This document shows, one piece after another, positions 43,766-58,600 of a DNA stretch of 64,000 bases. The notes beneath the pieces were generated by a model. The model saw only the letters and a program-made list of their open reading frames with translations. It made no database searches and was not told the origin of the DNA. Both the position numbers and the translations under genes were made by a program. The stretch covers positions 2,604,001-2,668,000 of the forward strand of contig JAEILZ010000006.1 in the NCBI GenBank assembly GCA_018873225.1, in the 5' to 3' direction. The DNA is from [Phialemoniopsis] sp. UDSM-2020. Taxonomy: Eukaryota > Ascomycota > Sordariomycetes > Thyridiales > Thyridiaceae. Every line of letters starts with the position of its first letter. Within the stretch, counting starts at the first letter, position 1.

Positions 43766-44194
43766 GGCGGAAGCTGATAGGGAGACGGTGATCGTTGAGT
43801 AGGCGTTTGACTGATCATGTCTCACTTGAAGAGGTGTTGTAGGAAACTACACGATCATCTACTGTGTATCATCACGGGAGTATCTACTACATGGCAGTTA
43901 AAAGATCTACCCTATATGAATGTCTGGTCTCCTTAATGCTCTACCCGTCGCGCGCGGTTGCCGTGTCAGGGCGCTTGTCAGTCAGTCTCACGGTGGCCGA
44001 ACCGCCGTCTCAACACCAGCCTGGCTCTATTGGTCACTCCCCGACTATGGCGACTGGTGATTGACAGCCGGTGGTTGCTACCAATATCACAGACAACTGG
44101 CTTGTCAGCTTCTTCGCTGGAAGGTTATTTCTGGTCCTGGTGTCTAGACTCCTGTCGACAGTGCTAGATATCACACCCCCTTTTCTGCAACGGT

Positions 44195-44212
44195 GTGCGC
44201 GTGCGCGTGCGC
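44195..44212. repeat. (GTGCGC)3 within a GT-rich tract
   Basis: Three exact hexamer copies start a 190-bp region rich in TG/GC steps (to about 44380). Alternating purine-pyrimidine runs of this kind can adopt Z-DNA. Confidence 0.8.
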
Positions 44213-45970
44213 GGCTGTGATCCGTCAAGCGTTTTAAAAATGTGTACATTCTGCAACGCACATTTGAGGAGGGTGTGTGTGATTGTGCTGGTTTCTATGC
44301 GCACACAGGTATGTGAAGTGAGTGCTGCTGGAAATTGGGTGCGTGTGTGTGCGTGCCATGTGTGTAAGTGGTGTAGGGCCCTGCATGAAGAGGGCGTCTA
44401 CGGCGCGGCTCCTATTTGCCTACTGCCGGTGCCATCACCGTTATCACAAACGGGCCATCACGTCGCGGTAAACGGGCTGACGAAGCCGGTGTTCTTTGTG
44501 TGGTCCAACATGGCACTCACGCGACGACCTACCGCGCCAGCCACAACGCTGCAGTCATGTCCAGCCGGCGAGTTCTTGAGCTCACGTTGGCTGGAACGCG
44601 TTTCGAGACAAGCGGTGTGCAATTGTTGTAGAATAGTCATTTTGATTTATTTATTGCTTGCTCCGGCCGGTGCGTTTGGGCAGCGACGGGCAAATAGAGT
44701 GATGTGTTCTCCTGTGGCTTGCCTTGCTTTCGAGTTCAGCTCGGATGTGTGATGGGCAGAGTCTCGACAACATTCGACGACACACAACGCATGGCAGAGC
44801 AAATTGTGATACTGCTCTCGTGTCTGCATGTCAACATCATTTGGCATTGGCATTTTCGTGTGTCAACATCATTGCAATTTCTCTCGGCCGTTGTTCTTTC
44901 AATATTTATTTCGAATTAATCGATCAATTCATTCATTCTACAAATTTATTCCTGAGAACCCCTGCTTGATCTTTGGTCCTTTTTTTTCTCTTCAGCAATT
45001 GATCGATCTCGATGTAGACATCAATAACAACACCGACCCCGGACGTCTTGCCCATATTCCTTCAAACCCCCGTCGCGGGAACAGTCATGCGCACCTACAC
45101 CTGCATCTCACTCCCCACGTGAACCCGAGGCCTGGTAACCGTTGGATAAAGCCCACACTGCCAGAGCTGAGTGTGTGGAGCCCGAGGTCCCCCGAGTCCC
45201 ACGCTCCCCAGGTGCTGGCTGCCTGCCAACAAGCCTTACTGTGACACTGAATCCTTCTCCAAGGCCTTGGGTTGCTGGCGGCGAGAGGGGAAGATAGCGA
45301 GGGACTACTGGCAAGTGGTGAAATTGGCATATGGAACGTAGCATGTGGGCTGATGAATGAGGATGAGGGGACCTCGCCGCCTCGCAGACCGGTCAAGATT
45401 CACGTTATCTCTTTCTGTGCTTACTTAGCCAAGTACCCAAGCGAAGCGTAGCGAGAACCGGGGGAGCGAGATGCACGATGTCTACTCCGGCACTGCGTCC
45501 TTGGGAATTAGGGAGACAAAACAAAAGGACCCAGCCGTGCCAGAATCCCAGTTCCCTGTTCTGCAGCAACGTTTAAAGATCCCAAAACGTCGTCAAGTTG
45601 CTCCAGAACAGAGGTCGGTGAAACACGCTTATGCTTCTATGGCTCACCGCAGTGCCTTTGGAAAGAAGGAAGGAAACCTTAAGCGTACGTATCCAGCTAA
45701 AAGGACGCTGATATCAGTCATCTCACCTGCCAGATTAGTGCTGGCTCGTTGTTATGCGCAGAGAGTCGGTCGGGGGGAAGGATGGCCTGAACCGGGGGGT
45801 CCCCCGGACGCCGACGTTACTCTCTTTTTAAGCATGTGGGATTCTCTTCAACTAACGAATTGTGAAAAGAGCGTGGCACGCCCCGGGGAAGCATGGGTGC
45901 TCCCAGCCGGCGGGACGGCCGTGTCCCCTGCGCGTGGGGAGATTACCATCGCGGGGGTAGGCGGAGGATG

Positions 45971-45988
45971 GGTGGTGGTGGTGGTGGT
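45971..45988. repeat. (GGT)6 microsatellite
   Basis: Six exact GGT copies in non-coding DNA. Confidence 0.9.
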
Positions 45989-48900
45989 GCCGTTTTGATG
46001 GCACGGGACGGGTTTGGGTTGACAGGGGTTGCATCCCCTGGGCCACTGATGTAATGCCCTCCAGGGCTTGTGCGCTCTCACTTCGGTCACTCAGAGGGGC
46101 AGCTCTAATTCCTTCCCATGAGGCTTTGACAGGGCTGCTTCCAGCCCCTCTTTACCTTAAACGGGCGCCTTGGTACTCCTGAATCCTACCCAAGAAATGG
46201 TTAGTAGGGGAGGAAGGTGTTGGCGATGGGTCCTTTTAGCAATCGGGGAGGATCTGATCTGAGCATTTGTCTTGGGACGTTTATTCAAGGTAAGTATAGA
46301 GGTACATGGACATATGCTGGGGTACGCTACGCGCGATGTATCTTGACCCTGTCTCTCTTTCAAGAGAATGCTACGATCACCCAATGCGAGAAGTGTCGGT
46401 TGAGAGGGGGAAGGGCGGAGGTCGTCGACTTGTAGATCCCCCAACAACACCAAGACAGCTCGCCGGCAATGCTCGAGACGGTGGTAGTTTGGGGGTGGCG
46501 TCTTGTTGTGTGGGATGGCAGTTCTAAGTCACCACTAATAACAAGCGCTCTTCGGTAACAGGAATGAGATACCAACGGTCTTCTGGACAATGAAAGCGAT
46601 GGAACACATCTCCATGTTAATTTTGGATAATGCCAGGTTCAGATCCTATTTACAGGATCAGATGGTCGGCATCAAAGAGGCACAGCATTCCTTATTTTTG
46701 GCATCCTGGTGATTGACCGTTGAACCGGTGCGCTGTCACCGCCCGCCTTCAGGGCTGCCAGCTGGCCCGACCTGAACCGGGGAAATGACCGACGACAGCG
46801 CCGATCGGCACTGTCGTCATAGCTGTCGGGACACCCGTGACGGGCCCTGTAAATCTGAGATCGAGAGCATCATCGACGACAGCCTGCCGCCAAAACAAAG
46901 CTACGGCAGCTTTATTTTGGCTCGTCGCGTCTGCTGTCCCAAAACAACGTGGCCTTGAGGGAAGAGTCAGGCGAAATGCACATCATCAGGAGACCGTCTC
47001 CGGGGCACCCCTCCCCTCGTTCAACAGGTGGAGGCTATCGAGATCATGATCAAGGGAAGTGCCTGAAAGCGAGCGCATCTGAATCATGGCAGCAACGTGC
47101 TTCGCATGTACCTAGCCTACACCGCCGGACAATAACAAGACCACCTCCTCGATTTGATCTGATCAATTGATCGATGGATCCCAATGCGAAATGATTTGCA
47201 ATTCGAGCACACGGGACGAACGCTTCTCGCAGCCATGGTTCTTCCCAAGCTGTGGGCAAAGCCATGTTTCGCGACCGGCAAGACTAGCGACGCATCCCGT
47301 CCCGTCCTGCCACCGGTTGCGACTTGGCCCGGCCGCCTCCCTCTGACACTGCAATGCCCATGGCCGTGCGCTAATAACGGTTCGTCCACGTTCAATGCAT
47401 CAAAGGGTGAGTCTGGGGAATCGATCCTACTGAGCGGTCCAGTGCTACCTAGGAAGATTGCATCGTAGCTCTCTCCGCGCACGTTGGACCACAGACTGCG
47501 AATGACTGGGACGAGCAGTAAGTACGGGTTGCGGAAATTTGACAGCGCTGGGATTCAGTTGTAGATCTGGCCATGCGGCCCGTGATGCGACCTCGAACCG
47601 TGCAATACAACGCGCACGGCCCCTAATCCCTACCATGCGCTCGCTGCGCGTCGCGTAGAATTATGATGCTTCTGGAAGCCGGTGAGGCTGCTCTGACGCC
47701 CCGAGAGCCCGTGCGCCCTGCTGTTGGCTTGCCCGCTTTGACAGTTGCGATTGCAAGCAATGTCTCTTCAGATATGATCATGATGAGCAGGGATTCCGGG
47801 CGGGTTCCGTGCGGCGCCCGGTCAATGTCCGCGGTGCTCCCCTTCACCCAACGGAAGCCGTGCCTACTAACCCCAGGTACCTACGATCCTGACTCGACTT
47901 CCGAGAGTCAGATGCATATTCTGCCCTCCATCTTGCTCGCACGCTCGACGTCAGGAAGGGAGGCTCGTGCCAGCGTCGCGTGGTAGCATCTCGCATATGC
48001 AGGGCTAACTGCCTGAAACTATAAACCTTTGCCTGCGGCCTGTGTGCGCCGTCGGCAGCGGCCATAGATGGTTGCTATCGCGCTTCATGGTTGCATTGTC
48101 GGCGCAAGCCTAAGCACATATCCATCATCTGGCCGGATAAGGACTCTAGCGGGCGGCGGCCGAATGCCGCAAAAGCCTTCACTAATGACGGCGGATCAGC
48201 GAAGCAGAGCAAGCGCTAACAACACCATCGTCTGCCCCCAAGGAACTCGGGGTGCGCCTCCTCCAGACAAGGATCGGAGGTCGGAGAGGATGCCCGAGTG
48301 CTACCTAGCAGCGGTCCTCTGGCCCCGAGACACCGGCACAGGGTGAACGGCTCCCAAACTTGCTCACCGAGGGTGTCGAGTGTCAATACGACGATCTCCG
48401 GTGGAAGCAAGGACTATGAAACATTCTCCTTTGCTCTGAAGTAGCCAAAACAACTACACACACCTGGGCTCGCCGAGTCAAGAGAATGCATGTGGCGATA
48501 GCCGAGCAATTGACACTGCCATGTGAAAACGAGGCCGACGTCCGGGTCGGTGAAATTTGCCAAATTAGGAAATACTTAGCACCACCACAACACCACACTC
48601 GCACTCTGAGAGGACGCGAAGGCTTTCCGTATTTACCTGCCGAAGAGACAAGCAATGAGTCGGGCCTTGACATAGGCCAAAACCCAATCTCCAAGATGGA
48701 GGGAGGGGCGACATAAAACGTGGCCACGAGTGCCAGATCTTGACTTGTCTTTGATGTATGTCCCGGTGACTTTTGAGAACGAACTCTGCTTCTGTGATCC
48801 TCTTGAGTCGGATGTGGGATCTAGGAGGGGGTCTTTCACACCCTCATCTCGCAGTGTCTGTTGCTTCAAATGTGGGGAGGAGGAGCTCCGACTTTTCCCT

Positions 48901-49650
48901 GTGCTTTTCTAGAAGGGATCCAGAATACCCGCCAGACCGGCCCTTCTCTGCCTGGGTAAATTGCCCTCCAACTTTGAACCAGGTTGAGAGGATTGAGGTA
49001 CCTGCAGGGGTTCTTTCGCTTCCCCACTTGGCACCTTTTTTCCAGCATGTACAAGTATTTCTATTTTATCGATTAAATTCGGCTACTCGTTAATTTTCCA
49101 AATGCACTCAATTGATGCTCAAGAGATTCCTTCAGTGGAAACCAGACTCCATCGTCGGGCCTCATTTTGCTATGCTCTGCCCCACGTCGCTCATGAAGTT
49201 TTCGAATAGTTTCGCACCTGCGGGCCGTAAGACAGAGAAAGAGGATCTTTTGGACCCTGATTTTCCTTTGTCTGCAAGGAGGATTCGCTGCTGGGTCCTG
49301 CAGAAATAAGCGGCGGCTCTGCTGCAAGACAGACATTGCGCGCCACATAAGCAGCAATGCCTTGCATGCTGTTGGCTTGGTCGTGCTGCCTCTCCTGCGC
49401 AAGCAAATCCATTCAGTCAAGCTCGGACAGAACACCGCTCTTGTTGGGGAATAACTCAATGTCCCAATACCCGAAGCGCGCGGTCTCCTTTGCTGGACAC
49501 CCTCATAGGGATAACCTTCTAGTCTTGTTCTAAGTCGAGTGCTACTGCAGCCGTAGAGATTCTAGCTTCCCTTCGCCCTACGCGATGGAAAGCCACTGTT
49601 GGGTGGTGCGAATGTGTCGGGCGGCTACTTGCCCACCGTTCTCTTTCATA

Positions 49651-49683
49651 TTGCCTACTTGAGGTACTTGCCCAAGTAGGCAA
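49651..49683. repeat. Perfect 11-bp inverted repeat (hairpin)
   Basis: TTGCCTACTTG at 49651-49661 pairs perfectly with CAAGTAGGCAA at 49673-49683 around an 11-nt loop. The sequence lies in the gene desert with no flanking gene. It lacks a U-tract, so it does not look like a simple terminator. Confidence 0.8.
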
Positions 49684-52600
49684 TCCGAGCCAATGCTGCG
49701 TAGTCTCTCTTTCACTCAAGTTTCCAGAACGAGTACTGCTGCAGCGAGACGCGCCCTCAACACTTGCTCTCCTGCATGAGAAGGATACCTCTGCGTGCAT
49801 TGCCACGATGCAGGTCCCTCTTCTAGAACATCCACCCTGCATCGGTCAGCGCCGGCTTTGCAGAAGACTTCTCCAGAAAAGGAGAAAGCCACAAGGAGGT
49901 ATCCCATGGAAGGGCGTGCGTCGGTTGGGCAGCTTGGTTACCTCCTGGGCCCTTGACCCGAGGAGATCTTGATGCCCTACACGCGCGCTTCTTCCTGGGG
50001 TTCACGAGACGAGCAAGTCTGCCGGCCGCGGCGCGCAGAGCTGCCTTTGCCTTACTTAGGTAACCTATTGCCGGCGCTGCCCCGGATTTCCGCTTGTCGA
50101 GCGCGCGTCGGCAACACAGAGGCCCCTCGGACAAAGCTTGGATTTGCCGATGTGGGCAGTGATCGGCGCTTGCGATGACATCACGCCTCGGGCTTGCAAC
50201 CCGTGATATCCTCTAGGCGCGGGAAAAGGTGCATCAGGGGAGATGGGGGAAAAGCATAATGAGAAAAATAGCGGCTTTCTTGCTCTTCAATCGATAAAAT
50301 GAATTAAATAAAATATACAATTGCAAATCCGGGGGATGTATTTCTGGGGAAAGGGGATACATACACACGGACAAGGCGATTGTTCCAAATCTCCGCATAT
50401 CCTCGCCGTTAGACTCCGATGTGTTTCTCGTCTTGGTGGGTAGGTTTGCTTGTTTCCAGGCATGATATGCGCTCCTCTGACGCAGCCTGATCTCGATCCT
50501 GCAAGTAGTCAAGTTACATAATCTTCGGCGCTGTACCATGTGTAATTGTTTATTTCTCGCTACCTCTTGGCACAGCAAAAGACTACGGGAGCTTTGGGGG
50601 ATTATTCCCAACCTCTCCCTCCACCCCCGGAGAGCCCTGTCCGGGGAAGTGGGAATCTGTGCCGTGTCATGATGTCTCTGCCAACCGTGCCGTGTTGACC
50701 CTGACATATTTGGAGCCCTGGGAGGAGTTGAATGCTGGTGAAACGAGGAGCCGTATTCCGCACCTTGCGAGCCTCGTTATGACGCCAACGATAGGGGTAC
50801 CCTAGGCCAGTCCTGGTGGTCTGCCTGCTTGTCGTTCCGGAGTGTGTGTTGAATTGGCGAAGTTGATCGCTATGTCATTGTGGAGATTTCTCCTCACTTT
50901 TGCGAGGTTTTTGAGACACTGGCCGCCAGCATGGAAAATCGCCAAGATCTCGAGGGCCAGAGAGCCTCCTTTGCCCCTGCGTTTGACGTGCATTAGGGGG
51001 TGGCTACGGGGCTGGTCTTAGTGTGTACAGTGGAGGACAGATCTCGAGATGCCATTGATGGATGCGGATGTCCTTTGCCTGAGCCCATGGCATTTTGGGA
51101 ATTTGTACCATCGACAACATTGTCTTGCCCATCCCAACTTGGAATGGGCTCAGGAGAACACGCTCCGGCTTGCACCTATTGTAAATCCTTTTCGCTCAAA
51201 GGGGAAATGCATCTCGATCGGACCTGAACTCCGTACCTGAATCAGGCTTGGCCAACGCAGTGGTCTTGGTTTGATGCCATGATCTCACAGATCTGCATCT
51301 CAAAGTACCAGCAACTTTGCTCAAGTCGCGACCATCTGGTCTAAAGATCTTCTAATTTCCCGAAGCTTAGTGTCATGTTGTTTTGCTCACGGAGGTCTCA
51401 AGGGTCCAAGACAGGAGCAAGCTCTCCAGCAAGTGCTAGAAAGACAGGTGCAGCGTTGTGCGCCCGGGCCGCAACGGTGACAGGTGGGGCTATCCACCGG
51501 TGCCGGGCCGGCCTGCTCTTTTCAAATAAACTGGGACCGCCGACTTCATTCTAAAATTGTGTGCCGAATGGCCAGACACCGGAACAAAGAGCGAATGTAC
51601 AATATTGTCCTCAGGGACAGGAGAGGTGACTCATCCATAAATGGAAAATTGGACGAATTGGCAGTCTCATTAATCAATTACCATTGAGATTCTGATCAAC
51701 CAACAACTTCTTACTATGAGCAGATTGGTCAAGTGCGCTGAACACTTCATGCCAAACATGGAAAATGCTCACTCTCAAAATCATATTTTGTATCTAGTGA
51801 CACGATCGGACTTCGGTTTCCTGGTAAATCAGGTTGATCATTGATATGACTTATTTATTTGAAAAGAACATTCGACCGGAATGATCGAGATTCGTCTTAC
51901 CAACTTTTACTTTTTGTTATCCAGCTGATCAATCTCGATACGGATTGACGGGTGTCTGGAACTCAATCCCCGTATTAATATAGGCTTCTCAAAAGAGCGC
52001 CTGCAGGGGACGGTTTCCCTTCCCAGTGGTCAGGTCGTTCCCGTTGACGGTCACGAGCTGCCATTTTGATCGGCACTCCCAGCGAATTGCTGCTGCCGCT
52101 GCCGGCCTCAGCTGGAAGCGAGCCTCGCTCTCTGGCCAACGGGAGCGCATACCGTGTTCAGCGTAGCAAGATCAGCAGGCTTTCAATCTGCTGGAGACAT
52201 ACTTGTGTAGACCGCCCTTTGATTAAGTCTGGCTTGCGTATGCTCATGATTACCTGTATCAGTCTCTCAAATGTCGCGATTAAAGGGTCAGCGATCGAGC
52301 CAGAGCTCGACATCTGCTCTTGTAAATCATTTACGATTGATCCACATGGCTCACAGATCGTCCGATGTCCTACAGCATGTAGACAACTCACGAGGCTCGA
52401 AGAGTAATTTCTGCAGCGGCTAGAACCTTCGAAACTCCAGCCTTTAAGGGGATCACTGGGCCACACTGCGCACCCGCACCTTTCAAAGGGTCCTTCCGGT
52501 CGGCCGGAGAAAACATTGTTTCAGACAGCAGTCTACCATCCCAGAGCGGCCGCTGTCTCGGAAAGGGGATAACGCACGGTATCCCCACGAGGCAGCGTGT

Positions 52601-55600
52601 CCCGAAGCAGAGGGCCGACACACCCACCACGCTCCAGATCAGGAGGATCATATGCCCCAACCTGCTGGAGGGTCCGGGCGCGGCTGTGCACCCCGCGCGG
52701 CTTCGGCGCATCATCGGCCTGGGGCCAAGCGCGGCAGATGAGGAGGCGAGTGGCAGGCTGGTGTCGGTAGACGTAAAGGGTGTGCTGTCATATAAGGATC
52801 CAGGTTCACATGGGCAGGTCTCCATCCCCCACACCTGGCGCAGTGGAGGGTCGCCTCGCTCAGCCCCCAACAAACGACTCAGGGTGGAGGCAAGATGTGG
52901 TCGATACCAGGTCTCAGATATAGGACAGCAGCCAACACGAGGAGGCTAGACGGATGGTCGGGACGCGGCTGCCCATGAGCCCTCTATCGATAGACATGTC
53001 GCAGTAGAGGCTGTCAACTCGATACCCACAGACTGAAAATAGTAGCCAGAGCGATCTGTTTCTCGTGTGATACAGATGCGAAGTGCTTCATCCCGCTTTC
53101 TACTGTGGTGTCAGGCGGTGAGTATCTCAGGAAACAACCACATGAAACGAAACAGGAAACGCATTGACAGACAACCCCACGATTTGAAGCGGTGAGCGTG
53201 AGGTCTGGACCGAGCGCCCCGTCCAGCCTGTGCAGGAGGCACATACTCACACCTGGCTCTTCCAGCCATCGGCACTGCTAGCACTTGCCGCCGGCTAAAT
53301 AGAGCACTGCGCCGGGGGCCCCGGGGCGTGCGCGCCGTTACCAGTCATAGGGCAGAGCACATTCATCCGGCCCCTTTACCCGTCGAACCACACGCCCCCG
53401 AACAAGGGGTGAGTGAGTATGTCCCATGGTAGGGCAGAGGCGCGAGAGGGTGTATGGGCTGTCTGTGCGTGCCTGCCGGAGGGTGTGATCGCATGCCGGG
53501 AGGGCGGGTGGCGTGCCAGGCCAAGTCTTGGACCCTGAAAATAGCGCCCGCGGGCGCGTATGGCCCAGGCAATAAGCTGTCATCATTTTTGAGGTGAGTG
53601 AAAGCGTCCTTTTCTCTCTGGGGGGTGGACTGGAGTCAAAATCTGGGACCGATCTGTCGGCTCCTTTGTCGAGGTTGCGCTCGCATTGATGAGGAGGGAG
53701 GGAGTTGCGATCTCCGGGCCGCTTTGGCACGGAGCTTGACTTCTAGAAGTAGAAAGGTCATCCGGGACGCTGGGACAGGAAAATCGCCTCTGCGGAAATT
53801 TGATTTGGTCTCTTGTCTGGTACATGCCGAACTCGATCGGACGGGATCAGAAAGGTACGGAAAAGAGAGGCAGTGTGTGGTTTGTTGGTGAGGTTGGGTC
53901 ACTCGCTCCAAAAACAAGCGAACCAAGGAATTCGAGAACCGGTGAGAAGGAGATCCGGAACGAGATGCCTGCTAAGTCAGCAGGTGCTCCCAGACTTCCC
54001 TTCCCCATGCCATGCCATGCCACATTGTCGGTGACGAACCTGGGGTGCTGTTTAATTTCTATTCCGCAGCAAGATTTTCCGGGGTACATGGACCGTTCCA
54101 CGATGGATGTTGTGAGTCTGCTGTCTCTTGTGTTTTTATTTTATCTCGTAATTTATCTGTTGGAATATTATCTCTTATTGTTGTTGCAGAATCGGCTTCT
54201 AGCCACCCCCCCCTGCTTGTCGTGTAAGTCGGATCGGTCATCAAAGTTTACATCAGCCAACCTGACGCAAGACATCTGACATACCCCATCTACATCGCCT
54301 TCCACGTTCATCACGATCGTGAATTAGGCAAGGGGCTGCAAGCCACACCGCTATTCAAGTTCGATGCCGGGTCTGACACATCCATCGACTTTCTCAACAC
54401 AACATGCCCCGTCATCACCTTCATTTAAGCTTGTTCCACTACCAGGAGAGTAGAGGAAACACAGAGACCGCGATTCAATTTCCAAAAAAGATCAGATGAA
54501 CAATTCCCTTTTGCTCCTTTCGGGGCATTTCTGGCCCCCTGCTTCTCCGCGTCTAGGTTCACCAAGTCTTACTCTTACTGTATTCCCTCGGTGCGATTTC
54601 GGGGTTATCAGTCTCCTTTCACCTTGTTCCTCTTCGTGTGACCCCGATTCCAACGACAACATCACTTGGGCCATGCCCTTAAATAACCCCGGATGGTCAA
54701 TCGATCCGTGCTGGGATTGATCACATATCAAATCAGGGTAAGCAATAAAGGAACGGTCCGTGGCATTAGGCTTACTCTGATGTACATACAACTCCGCAAA
54801 TCCCGGATCTTCTGGTTCGGCCCCACTGGCCGTTCTTACTGTGAGATTTCTAATGCTACCGGCCTAGGTCAAAAGTCCTGCGCAGCTGCACACCTCTTCC
54901 CTATGATGACCCCGGCCTGCCACATGTCCATCAGCGTCCTGTGGCGTTTGTTAGCCAATGATACTGCGCTGAATTGTCCTGGCTGGTAGATGAATGCAAA
55001 ACATTCAACAGTATCTGATACAATGGCTTGATTTGTATCTTGCACTTATACCCTTCTCCAGACCCTTGAGTTCCTCAGTCTGGAAGGTTTAAACGACTCT
55101 CTCGGCACACAAGGCAGCGACTGTAAACCTAGCTTTTCGACATCTATGCATAGAGCTGAGAAGGCAGGAAGTAACAATATCAAGAACTTCGACAGCGACC
55201 TCACAGATTCGACTATTCCCAAGTGCTGGTAAATCGGCGCGAGTGTTTCGATTTGAGAGACAATGTCAACAATCATAGTATCTTATGACCGCTGAAGTCT
55301 CTGAAAGAGCGTTCGAGAACAAGCGGAAATATTACATCAGCATCAAGCAACATCTTCCACCTAACTCCCACGATGTCTTTAGGGATCAACTGCCATCTGA
55401 CCATGTTCTGTAACCCCAGAAGGAACAACTAACCCTCCGACGCCGCGTAAAAACCCGCAGTCCGCACGAGACCCGGATTGACCCCTCTCTGTATCCCCAG
55501 CGTCGCTTCTCTGCTCGTGGCATTGGCTCGCCATGCCGTCGCACCAGAGTGATCCAGCATCGTATCACCTCTATGCACGCCAAAGAGGCGTGAGGCCCGC

Positions 55601-58600
55601 GGACTGGCCCTCATTTGCCTATGAAGCACCTTCCAACAGGAGAATGTTTGCAGTTTGCGTTGCGGGAGGTCCAACCGGTGTTGCGAGGGCAAGTCGAAGC
55701 GACGCAGAGATACTGTTGACTATTGCAGAACAGCCTTCATCTCCACAGCGCCACTTGGCCACAGAAAACCCTCGAAAGACATCTTGATGGCGGCAGATTG
55801 GCCGCCGAGGTGAGACCCTGAGCTCCGGGCTCCTGAATGTTCAGCACACCAGGGGTCAGGCACTGCAGCTATCAGAACTGATCATCGCAGCCGGCAGCCT
55901 CTTTGTGTACGTGGTGACACGCCGACCAGATCGTTGGGATGATGCGTACGACAACGAGGTGGCTCGTCTTCGTCAAGATGCGAATGTTGCTTCGGAACAG
56001 GTGCCAGCCGGAATGCTGAGTAACAACATACTTGCTCGTATTAGGTTCATGGATGCACCGTACATCCCGTCCAGACGCAGAGGCCTGGTCGCAAAATGCC
56101 AATATCGATCAGGGTTCTTGTGTGAGTTGGAGTTGCAGAAGGGAACCAATCGCAACCACCCGGACTACCATCCTTTCGCTCATCACCAAGACCAGCTCAC
56201 ACCAAGACGGCAGCCCGGGAGATGATGAAGCAGATCACAACCTTTCTTCTGGTCATTTGCCGAGGAAAAGGGGAGGACAAGAACTGCTCCCGCACTGCTG
56301 ACTCTGACTCACGTCCGATTGTTGCACTTAAGAGGAAGAAAATAGGGGAGTCTCCTGCCGGGCCTGCCGCTGGACCTCCCGGTGATAAGGGATGCAACGA
56401 CAGCTGGGAAGTATCTGACGCGGCGCAGTGAGATCATTCCCTCCTTCCCCGGACCTATTGGAGCCCGGAGTGCTGTGATGACTTGCAGTATGGGGGTCAG
56501 CACAACTACCAAAACCGGTGAGACCGCCATGCTCGTCTGACTTCCAGAGCTGAGCGTAGCAATTACGGCATTGTCCCACGTTACGGGGTCCCCAGGTCGC
56601 AATCACACAGCAGGCAGAGTGTGGGGGCTCATCTGAACCGAATTACACGATCTCCAGGAACTGTCCATCAAATTCGCGAGGATGAGACGGCTCTTGACCA
56701 GCATTGTAGTCAAATCCAGACCTTTGATGTTGTCTTACCCACCATGGACTGTAGAGCTGAGAGCGTTCGATAAATTCAAGGGGAAAAATTAGATATTTCG
56801 AAAAATAGGAGAATTACCAGCTTTTATTCTTTGATGCCTGGCACTGATCAGATTAAACAGTACGAGAGACAATAGTCCCGAGTGACTCTTCGTCTCTGCC
56901 TTGATCTTGACGCATGCGATATCAATGTTGCCGAAACCGTTTCGTACTTTGACATAGCAGCAAACACCCCGCATGTCAGGGTTCTAATAACGAAACAAAA
57001 GTTCTTCGAAGAGACGTTATGCAACACGGCTGTACGCCATAGGGATAGCCCCCCGCGGTGGACAGCCGCTGTAACAGGCGAGCGGCAGAGCATCAACATC
57101 CATGACGGTGTAAGTATGTCCCAAGCCTAGACCCTAGGCTCTGAAACTGGGTGGACATCATGTACTTGAAAGACCATGTTGCAGAGGAGTAAAATAGGCA
57201 TAGGAAAATAAATCAAAGTTAGGGGGAAAAAGATAAATTTGAAATTGACGTAAACAAACTGGTTGGAAGTTTACTGTCAGTGTGTGGCAACTCTCCTGTA
57301 GCATTGCCCCCGCCCTGTCATGCATGCTACCGTACCACTGTATGATTTCAAATCCAGCTCTTCAAAGCAGGAACTTTTGACAAGAGGCCTGTAGATGACT
57401 GAATGAGAGGGACCAAGCAGCGAGGATTCACGATGTAGCACCCACACGTCACAGATGACAAGCGGCAGGGCTGGCATCTATGACATCCACGACTCTTCGC
57501 CAGGAATGCTGAAGTCGCTGTCATTCGAGACCTGCAGCAAAACTCAATCGGACCCCGGACTGCGGGATGCTCCCTCTTGTCTTCGATCCTTCAGGCGCGG
57601 CCGAGTCTCATTTTCCCAATATCGCCGCAGCAGGATCTCTGTTGCGTTGTCAGTCCGCCCGCAGCAAGGAATAGTTACCAAGGTGGACGGGATCATAGTC
57701 CTGTTTCGAGGGGAATACGATGACGACGTTGCGTTCGACGTACGCCCGCCCGTACGAATGGCAACGCGCCTGAGCAATCATCTGAGCTATGCCAACGAAT
57801 GCATATATGCATACAGCTTTTTAGGCACCCGGCCTTCCCCTGGGAAGAAATACTCAGGGACGGCATGCCACAGGTTGTCGTGGCGCTCACGCTCATGTCA
57901 TGCCAACCATCCATCTCTATTAGCATGGCTACCCGAGTTCCCCGTCCGTATCTGGTTGGAGGTGAAGACGGCTATCCGTCTCAAGTTTTCAGTAACATCG
58001 CATCACTTGACAAGACTGACAAGCAGGCATAACGCCTGCATCGCGGGATAGCCAGTTGGGCTCGGTGGTGATGCGGGATGCAGCAAGCCACTCTTGGTCC
58101 CGAAGATGGTCACCTGGCCGTGCCGTCTTTTGGCGACGTCGCTCATGGAATGTGTTTGACTGCCCGCCCAGGATCTGGGGTCCAACAAATTTGTTTCTGT
58201 GTTTGTTGGCGATTCCCTCGGGATGCTTGAGGCGGCCCGTTATGATGACCACGGTGTATGTAAGTGATCCTGTGAGATTGAACACCTGGTGCCTGGAAAC
58301 CCGCCCAACCTCGTCGTGAGCCTTGACGTGAGTCTCGACACAGACCAAGGTATCGGTTACTCTCTCTTACAGGCTGCCATCTCACCCATATCGGCCCTGC
58401 AAGATGGTGCTCATGATCTCCCTCCACGTTACATGCATTAGGCCTGGCCCCTCCAAAGCTGGGCGCGCGCAGCCCGCCACGGGCTTCCCGCCATTCGGGA
58501 ACCCCCAACAAAAAAAGACACCAATACTCACCTCAAAATAACAGCATCGCAAGTAGTCAACTGACCGCTGAGCTGGCAGGTTGAGGCCGCAATTGGAGAC

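Noticed and set aside
43250..43825. 191-codon minus-strand frame
   Set aside because: Reverse of exon 2 of the CHY-finger gene, whose Cys/His pattern is decisive.
53800..54279. 159-codon plus-strand frame with a hydrophobic Leu-rich segment
   Set aside because: The hydrophobic stretch comes from a T-rich, intron-like segment (54112-54189), there is no ATG at its start, and no family is seen.
57455..58051. 198-codon frame, the longest in the gene desert
   Set aside because: No family motif, mixed composition and no supporting splice chain; comparable frames occur on the other strand.
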